Source: Clostridia bacterium
Lineage (GTDB): Bacteria > Bacillota_A > Clostridia > Christensenellales > Aristaeellaceae
Assembly: GCA_017397695.1 (NCBI GenBank)
Contig: JAFQIF010000010.1
Coordinates: 1-17,535 of the forward strand
Reading direction: 5' to 3'
DNA length: 17,535 nt
Part shown: in pieces, positions 13,330-17,535 of the stretch
How positions within the stretch are numbered: position 1 is the stretch's first letter
Layout: each line of letters begins with the position of its first letter
Made by a program: the position numbers and the translations under genes
Notes under the pieces: model-generated
What the model saw: only the letters and a program-made list of their open reading frames with translations
Database searches by the model: none
Told to the model about the DNA's origin: nothing

Positions 13330-14193
13330 ATGACTTACTCAGAGTGGTTCTCGCTGTATCTGTCCCTGTACAAGCGCAGAATCAAGCCCAAGACGAGAGA
13401 GAGCTACGATCGGCTGCAAGGTCTTCTCGCGCCGATCCTCGGCCCGCTCGACCTGGCAGCCATCACGCCGGATCATATCCAGGCGGCCCTGATCCAGGTC
13501 GAGGAGCAGACGGGCAGCCGGCAAGCGCAGCTGGCCTTCACGCTGCTGAATGGCTGCTTCTCTCGTGCGGTCCGTTCCGGACACATCCAGAAGAATCCAG
13601 TCGAAGCCGTCGACAAGCCAGTCCATCACGCGGCCAAAGGCCGCGCGATCAAGGGTGCAGATTGGCAGCTGCTCAAGCCCGCCATCCTCGAAGACACTGC
13701 CTTCGCCCTGGCTGCCTTCGCCGGGCTTCGCCGCGGCGAGCTGCTAGGGCTTCGGCGTCAGGACGTCGACTTTGACGCCGGATTCATCCACGTCCGGCGT
13801 CAGCTCGTCAGGATCAAAGGCCAGCTCATCGAGCAGACGCCGAAGTCTGAATCTGGTGTGCGTGATGTGCCTATCGCCGTCGAACTGCTGCCGATCCTCA
13901 AGGCTGCCTGCAGGCTGCTACATCCAAAGGCGCGCCTGATCTCAGCGGCTCCAGAGACCATCAACCACCGATGGAAGAAGGTCCAACTGGAGGAGGGGAT
14001 AGAGCAGCCGTATCGGCTGCACGATCTCCGGCACACCTATGCTACCCGCTTAGTGGCTGCTGGTGCTCGTCTGGCCGTCGTTCAGTATGCTCTTGGCCAT
14101 AGCTCAATCAAGCTGACCGTGGACACCTACACCCACATTGATGGAGCAGATGCCGCCGAGGATATCAAACGAGTTTCTTCATTGATGCGCTGA
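13330..14193 (+). CDS. Tyrosine recombinase/integrase of the element
   Basis: 287 residues. ATG 13330 follows GAGGTGAT closely. An N-terminal SAM-like core-binding domain (about 1-85) is followed by the catalytic domain with the complete set: Arg134 (GLRRGELLGL), Lys172 (TPKSESGVRD), His231 and Arg234 (LHDLRHTYATR), His257 (LGHSS) and nucleophile Tyr267 (DTYTHI). It lacks the extra N-terminal arm-binding domain of larger Tn916- or lambda-type integrases, making it short, nearer to Xer size. It should integrate and excise the element at the tRNA-Ser repeats, the right one starting 10 bp after its stop. No excisionase is recognisable; the XRE, RHH or Cys-rich protein could fill that role. Confidence 0.95.
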   Translation: MTYSEWFSLYLSLYKRRIKPKTRESYDRLQGLLAPILGPLDLAAITPDHIQAALIQVEEQTGSRQAQLAFTLLNGCFSRAVRSGHIQKNPVEAVDKPVHHAAKGRAIKGADWQLLKPAILEDTAFALAAFAGLRRGELLGLRRQDVDFDAGFIHVRRQLVRIKGQLIEQTPKSESGVRDVPIAVELLPILKAACRLLHPKARLISAAPETINHRWKKVQLEEGIEQPYRLHDLRHTYATRLVAAGARLAVVQYALGHSSIKLTVDTYTHIDGADAAEDIKRVSSLMR

Positions 14194-14203
14194 AAACATT
14201 GCA

Positions 14204-14264
14204 CACGACTGGAAATCGTGTGTGGGCTGATACCCCACATAGGGTTCAAATCCCTAACTCTCCG
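14204..14264 (+). repeat. Right attachment repeat (displaced tRNA-Ser 3' half)
   Basis: Same 61 bp as 9875-9935 with A14239 for C. It is followed by ACA where the tRNA has CCA, and then by a terminator. It is not a functional tRNA, since the 5' acceptor strand and D arm are absent; it is the original chromosomal 3' end displaced by integration. Confidence 0.92.
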
Positions 14265-14267
14265 ACA

Positions 14268-14298
14268 AAGAGCTTCGAGTTTTATCGAAGCTCTTTTT
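14268..14298 (+). terminator. Original chromosomal terminator of tRNA-Ser
   Basis: AAGAGCTTCGA (14268-14278) pairs perfectly with TCGAAGCTCTT (14285-14295) with a 6-nt loop, followed by more T. Before insertion it would have ended the tRNA transcript; now it ends read-through from the integrase. Confidence 0.88.
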
Positions 14299-14417
14299 AT
14301 GTATTATTGAATTTTGCAGAATACAAGCCTGAGATGAGCATTGGTTTGACGACATAGATTTCGGGGAATTCAGGTCGATTTACTGCGTATATGCCGTGCT
14401 AATTGTCATGGAATGTG

Positions 14418-14454
14418 AAAAAAACACCCCGCCTGCAGCGATTTGCAGGCGGGG
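14418..14454 (-). terminator. Intrinsic terminator of the GH4 gene
   Basis: On the minus strand CCCCGCCTGCA (14444-14454) pairs perfectly with TGCAGGCGGGG (14427-14437), loop of 6 nt, followed by TG and seven T. It lies about 20 bp after the stop at 14474. Confidence 0.9.
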
Positions 14455-14473
14455 CGAGTGCTTTTAAGAAAAC

Positions 14474-15781
14474 TCAATGATACTCAGGCAGCCAGCCCTT
14501 GTGCGCATCAATCAGCGCATCGCACAGCGCAACGATGTCGTCGATGGAGAGCTCGCTCTGCAGGTGAGGATCCATCATCGCAGCCTGATAAATGCATTCC
14601 TTCTTCAGGGTGCGAGCGGCTTCGAGCGTCAGCAGCTGCACATTGATGTTCGTGCGGTTGAGCGCAGCACAAATCTCCGGCAGATCGCCCACATGGGTCG
14701 GCGTCACGCCGCTTGCATCCACCAGACAGGGGACTTCGACCACGGCGTTTTGCGGCAGATTGGTGATCAGTCCATTGTTGAGCACGTTGCCGCCGATCTT
14801 GTAGGGCTTGTCGGTGACCATGGCTTCGATGATGTAGCTGGCGTACTCATGCGTGCGCTCGTGGCTCAGGTTCGGGTTCTCGGTCAGCGTCTTGCTGCGG
14901 GTTTTCCAATCTTCAATTTGCTTAATGCAGCGGCGCGGATACTCGTCCAGCGGAATATTGAAGCGGTCGATCAGCTCCGGATACTTGTCCTTGATGAAGA
15001 AGGGCATGTATTCCGCGTTGTGCTCGCTGGATTCGGTTACGTAGTAGCCAAAGCGCTTCATGATCTCCAGACGCACCATGTTGTCGTGCTTCTCGGTGAG
15101 CGCGGCGGCCTTCGCCTTGATTTCGGGATAGAGGTCGCGTCCATTCTTGGTGATTTCCAGCAGCCAGGCCATGTGGTTGATGCCGGCTATCTTGGTCTGC
15201 ACAGCAGGGTCATTCTCCATGCCGACAGATTTAAACAGGCTTTCTGCGCACACCTGCACGCTGTGGCACAGGCCAACGGTCTTAACGCTGGTTTCGCGAA
15301 GCATCGCGCCGGTAAGCATGGCCATCGGATTGGTGTAGTTAAGGAACCATGCATTCGGACAAACCGCCTGCATGTCCTCGGCGAAGTCGAGCATCACAGG
15401 AATGGTGCGCAGCGCGCGGAAGATGCCGCCGATGCCCAACGTATCGGCGATCGTCTGACGCAGGCCGAACTTCCTGGGCACTTCAAAATCAATGATCGTG
15501 CATGGATCGTACAGGCCGACCTGAATGGCGTTGACCACGAAATCCGCGCCGCGAAGCGCTTCTCGGCGGTTTTCCACGCCCAGGTAGCTGCGGATGGTCG
15601 CCTCAGCGCCGCAGTTGCGGTTGATGGCGTCGAGCATTTTCTGGGATTCTTCAAGACGCACGGGATCGATGTCATACAGCGCAATATCCAGACCGTGCAG
15701 CACGGGCGTGCACATGCAGTCGCCCAGCACGTTCTTGGCAAATACTGTGGAGCCGGCGCCCATAAACGTTACTTTGATCAT
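14474..15781 (-). CDS. melA: Glycoside hydrolase family 4 protein, alpha-galactosidase (MelA)-like
   Basis: 435 residues. ATG 15781 is preferred over a frame opening at 15892, because AAGGAGT lies about nine bases before it and the family begins here with IKVTFMGAGST. GAGS (8-11) is the NAD-binding loop; LNYTNPM (148-154) is strongly conserved; GLCHSVQ (170-176) supplies the metal-binding Cys172; GINHMAW (200-206) supplies His203. GH4 enzymes need NAD+ and a divalent metal such as Mn2+, and cleave by an oxidation-elimination route in the cytoplasm. The CHSVQ and INHMAW forms are typical of alpha-galactosidases like MelA; an alpha-galacturonidase is the main alternative. It is a single-gene unit with a consensus promoter and its own terminator; no sugar transporter is in view. 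Confidence 0.87.
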   Translation of the reverse strand: MIKVTFMGAGSTVFAKNVLGDCMCTPVLHGLDIALYDIDPVRLEESQKMLDAINRNCGAEATIRSYLGVENRREALRGADFVVNAIQVGLYDPCTIIDFEVPRKFGLRQTIADTLGIGGIFRALRTIPVMLDFAEDMQAVCPNAWFLNYTNPMAMLTGAMLRETSVKTVGLCHSVQVCAESLFKSVGMENDPAVQTKIAGINHMAWLLEITKNGRDLYPEIKAKAAALTEKHDNMVRLEIMKRFGYYVTESSEHNAEYMPFFIKDKYPELIDRFNIPLDEYPRRCIKQIEDWKTRSKTLTENPNLSHERTHEYASYIIEAMVTDKPYKIGGNVLNNGLITNLPQNAVVEVPCLVDASGVTPTHVGDLPEICAALNRTNINVQLLTLEAARTLKKECIYQAAMMDPHLQSELSIDDIVALCDALIDAHKGWLPEYH

Positions 15782-15847
15782 AAATGAAAGACTCCTTCGC
15801 AGTCGATAGGGAACAGAGGCTTGCGTGAACCTGAATGAACTACAAAA

Positions 15848-15876
15848 ATTATAGCAATTACATATCTTTCTGTCAA
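15848..15876 (-). promoter_or_regulatory. Consensus promoter of the GH4 gene
   Basis: On the minus strand TTGACA (15871-15876), 17-bp spacer, TATAAT (15848-15853), both perfect. The leader to the start codon is about 60 nt. Confidence 0.88.
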
Positions 15877-16020
15877 TTGCATACGTGCTCAATGCGCTGA
15901 TAAGCGCACAATAACAGGGGAAGATAACAAGGAGATAGAGAGCGCTTCACGCATAAACATGTATGCAAGGCGAGAAGATACATAAATCGTTAAAGATTTG
16001 ACGGAAGAGACTGTATATTG

Positions 16021-16081
16021 TTGACCAAATTTACAAATTCTTGTAAACTGTCTTGATTTTGCCGCCTTTCTGGTGTATCAT
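16021..16081 (+). promoter_or_regulatory. Candidate pckA promoters and operator
   Basis: Two possibilities: TTGACC (16021-16026), 17 bp, TAAACT (16044-16049); and TTGATT (16053-16058), 17 bp, TATCAT (16076-16081). The perfect inverted repeat TTTACAA-ATTC-TTGTAAA (16030-16047) lies between the boxes of the first and touches its -10, as an operator would. The rest of 15877-16189 shows only a ribosome site (AGAGGTAA near 16174) and no further gene. Confidence 0.45.
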
Positions 16082-16189
16082 GTTATGCGTATCATGAGGC
16101 TACAGGGGCAATGCGAAAGCGGCTGCTGTGCCTGCTGTCACCAATACCGACAGATTATGACTTACTGAAAGAAAGAGGTAACGTGCAAC

Positions 16190-17535
16190 ATGGCTAAGAT
16201 TGATCTGACCAAGTACGGTATCACCGGCGCGACCGAGATCGTCTACAATCCGTCTTATGAGCTGCTGTTCGAAGAAGAGACCAAGCCGGAGCTGGAAGGC
16301 TTCGACAAGGGTCAGGTGACCGAGCTGGACACCGTCAACGTCATGACCGGCATCTACACCGGCCGTTCCCCCAAGGATAAGTTCATCGTCATGGACGAGA
16401 ACTCCAAGGACACCGTTTGGTGGACTTCTGACGAGTTCAAGAACGACAATAAGCCGATGTCCGAGGAAGCTTGGGCTGTCTGTAAGGACCTGGCTGTGAA
16501 GCAGCTGTCCGACAAGCGCCTGTTCGTCGTGGACGCCTTCTGCGGCGCCAACCCGGATACCCGCATGGCCATCCGCTTCATCATGGAGGTTGCCTGGCAG
16601 GCTCACTTCGTGAAGAACATGTTCATCGCGCCGACCGCCGAGGAGCTCGAGACCTTCGAGCCGGACTTCGTTGTCTACAATGCGTCCAAGGCGAAGGTTG
16701 AGAACTACAAGGAGCTGGGCCTCAACTCTGAGACCGTTGCTGCCTTCAACATCACTTCCCGCGAGCAGGTTATCCTGAACACCTGGTACGGCGGCGAGAT
16801 GAAGAAGGGTATGTTCTCCATGATGAACTACTTCCTGCCGCTCAAGGGCATCGCTTCCATGCACTGTTCCGCCAACACCGACATGAACGGCGAGAACACC
16901 GCTCTGTTCTTCGGCCTCTCCGGCACCGGCAAGACCACTCTGTCCACCGACCCCAAGCGTCTGCTTATCGGTGACGACGAGCACGGCTGGGACGATGAGG
17001 GCGTATTCAACTTTGAAGGCGGCTGCTATGCAAAGGTTATAAACCTTGACAAGGAATCCGAACCCGACATTTACAATGCTATCAAGCGCAACGCACTTCT
17101 CGAAAACGTAACCGTTGACGAAAATGGCGTATGTGATTTTGCTGACGGATCCGTTACCGAAAATACCCGTGTATCTTATCCTATCGATCACATCGAAAAG
17201 ATAGTACGCCCTGTTTCCGCTGCTCCCGATGCAAAGAATGTTATCTTCCTTTCCGCTGACGCGTTCGGTGTTCTTCCTCCTGTCTCCGTTCTTACTCCCG
17301 AACAGGCTCAGTACTACTTCCTCTCTGGCTTCACCTCCAAGCTTGCAGGTACCGAAAGAGGTATTACCGAACCTACTCCTACCTTCTCCGCATGCTTCGG
17401 TCAGGCGTTCCTCGAACTCCATCCTACCAAGTACGCAGAAGAGCTCGTTAAGAAAATGGAAAAGAGCGGTGCAAAGGCATACCTCGTAAACACCGGTTGG
17501 AACGGCACAGGTAAGCGTATCTCCATTAAGGATAC
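16190..17535 (+). CDS. pckA: Phosphoenolpyruvate carboxykinase (ATP), partial at the right edge
   Basis: 448 codons visible of about 530; the C-terminus is beyond the window. ATG 16190 follows AGAGGTAA by about nine bases. [13 protein letters not shown] (53-65) binds oxaloacetate/[14 protein letters not shown] (242-252) is the P-loop, LIGDDEHGW (259-267) is the second metal/nucleotide motif, and GCYAK and ENTRVSYPI follow. The enzyme interconverts oxaloacetate + ATP and PEP + CO2 + ADP; in anaerobes it may run toward oxaloacetate. Oddity: before about 17,000 Glu is GAG 21, GAA 4 and Leu is mostly CTG; afterward Glu is GAA 13, GAG 1 and Leu has no CTG. The protein reads on without a break, so the 3' part seems to come from another genome or allele. 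Confidence 0.95.
   Translation, partial: MAKIDLTKYGITGATEIVYNPSYELLFEEETKPELEGFDKGQVTELDTVNVMTGIYTGRSPKDKFIVMDENSKDTVWWTSDEFKNDNKPMSEEAWAVCKDLAVKQLSDKRLFVVDAFCGANPDTRMAIRFIMEVAWQAHFVKNMFIAPTAEELETFEPDFVVYNASKAKVENYKELGLNSETVAAFNITSREQVILNTWYGGEMKKGMFSMMNYFLPLKGIASMHCSANTDMNGENTALFFGLSGTGKTTLSTDPKRLLIGDDEHGWDDEGVFNFEGGCYAKVINLDKESEPDIYNAIKRNALLENVTVDENGVCDFADGSVTENTRVSYPIDHIEKIVRPVSAAPDAKNVIFLSADAFGVLPPVSVLTPEQAQYYFLSGFTSKLAGTERGITEPTPTFSACFGQAFLELHPTKYAEELVKKMEKSGAKAYLVNTGWNGTGKRISIKD

Larger units (their letters stand above)
9875..14264. mobile_element. 4.33-kb integrative element in tRNA-Ser (satellite- or plasmid-like island)
   Basis: The 61-bp direct repeats at 9875-9935 and 14204-14264 are 4,329 bp apart, which would be the length of the excised circle. 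A tyrosine recombinase gene abuts the right repeat. Cargo, left to right: ribbon-helix-helix protein (-), GC-rich tract, SLOG/DUF2493 protein (+), Cys-rich protein (-), Lar-like protein (-), XRE regulator (-), palindrome array, RepA_N-like protein (-), recombinase (+). No capsid, terminase, relaxase or type IV secretion genes are present, so it would need outside help to move between cells. Layout and size recall phage satellites or small integrated plasmids; I know of no named element matching it. Confidence 0.9.

Noticed and set aside
14204..14264. A second tRNA-Ser gene
   Set aside because: Only the anticodon arm to discriminator is present; no 5' acceptor strand or D arm, and it lies right after the integrase stop. 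It is an attachment repeat.
14477..15787. 436-codon plus-strand frame opposite the GH4 gene
   Set aside because: Shadow of a clear GH4 protein with all its metal and NAD motifs on the minus strand.
16100..17422. 440-codon minus-strand frame opposite pckA
   Set aside because: Shadow of pckA; a Val/Gly/Leu-rich translation with no motif.

Overview
The window looks like a chromosomal segment of a Gram-positive, Clostridia-like (Bacillota) bacterium with fairly high GC. The signs are strong AGGAGG ribosome sites, TTGACA-17-TATAAT promoters, a Bacillus-type LexA box, a BMP-family lipoprotein, GH4 and ATP-type PEPCK genes, and BLAST-like family patterns recalled by eye only. The species cannot be named from the sequence.

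Layout. (1) 1-5192: a leftward gene for a BMP-type (nucleoside-binding-like) ABC transporter lipoprotein, cut by the window edge. It is divergent from a tightly overlapped rightward operon encoding a three-subunit molybdenum hydroxylase of the xanthine dehydrogenase family (FAD, 2Fe-2S and Mo subunits) and a MocA-like Mo-cofactor cytidylyltransferase. Together they suggest uptake and oxidation of a purine-like or other N-heterocyclic compound. (2) 5210-8152: a leftward MBOAT plus SGNH/AlgX-like pair, probably O-acylating an extracellular glycan. (3) 8320-9726: a MATE efflux protein with a palindromic operator on its -10 box. (4) 9848-14264: tRNA-Ser(GGA) with a small integrative element in its 3' half. 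(5) 14418-15781: a GH4 alpha-galactosidase-like gene, leftward. (6) 16190-17535: pckA, cut by the right edge.

The most unusual part is the 4,329-bp element. It is bounded by a 61-bp direct repeat (one mismatch) of the tRNA 3' half. Its tyrosine recombinase gene ends 10 bp before the right repeat and is divergent, by 37 bp, from a stand-alone RepA_N-like winged-helix gene. Next come three near-perfect CCGGCCA-N3-TGGCCGG palindromes, a LexA-like box on an extended -10 promoter, and an operon of an XRE-type regulator, a Lar-like zinc protein and a small Cys-rich protein that ends at an intrinsic terminator. The left half holds a SLOG/DUF2493 protein behind a series of strong hairpins, a 700-bp very GC-rich tract with no credible gene but an embedded terminator, and a ribbon-helix-helix protein. 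There are no structural, packaging or conjugation genes. It resembles a minimal phage-satellite or plasmid-like island, which is an inference from layout.

The pckA gene changes codon usage abruptly near 17,005 (GAG to GAA, CTG to CTT/CTC) with the protein reading through intact. This points to intragenic recombination or a chimeric assembly join, so the last 530 bp should be treated with caution.
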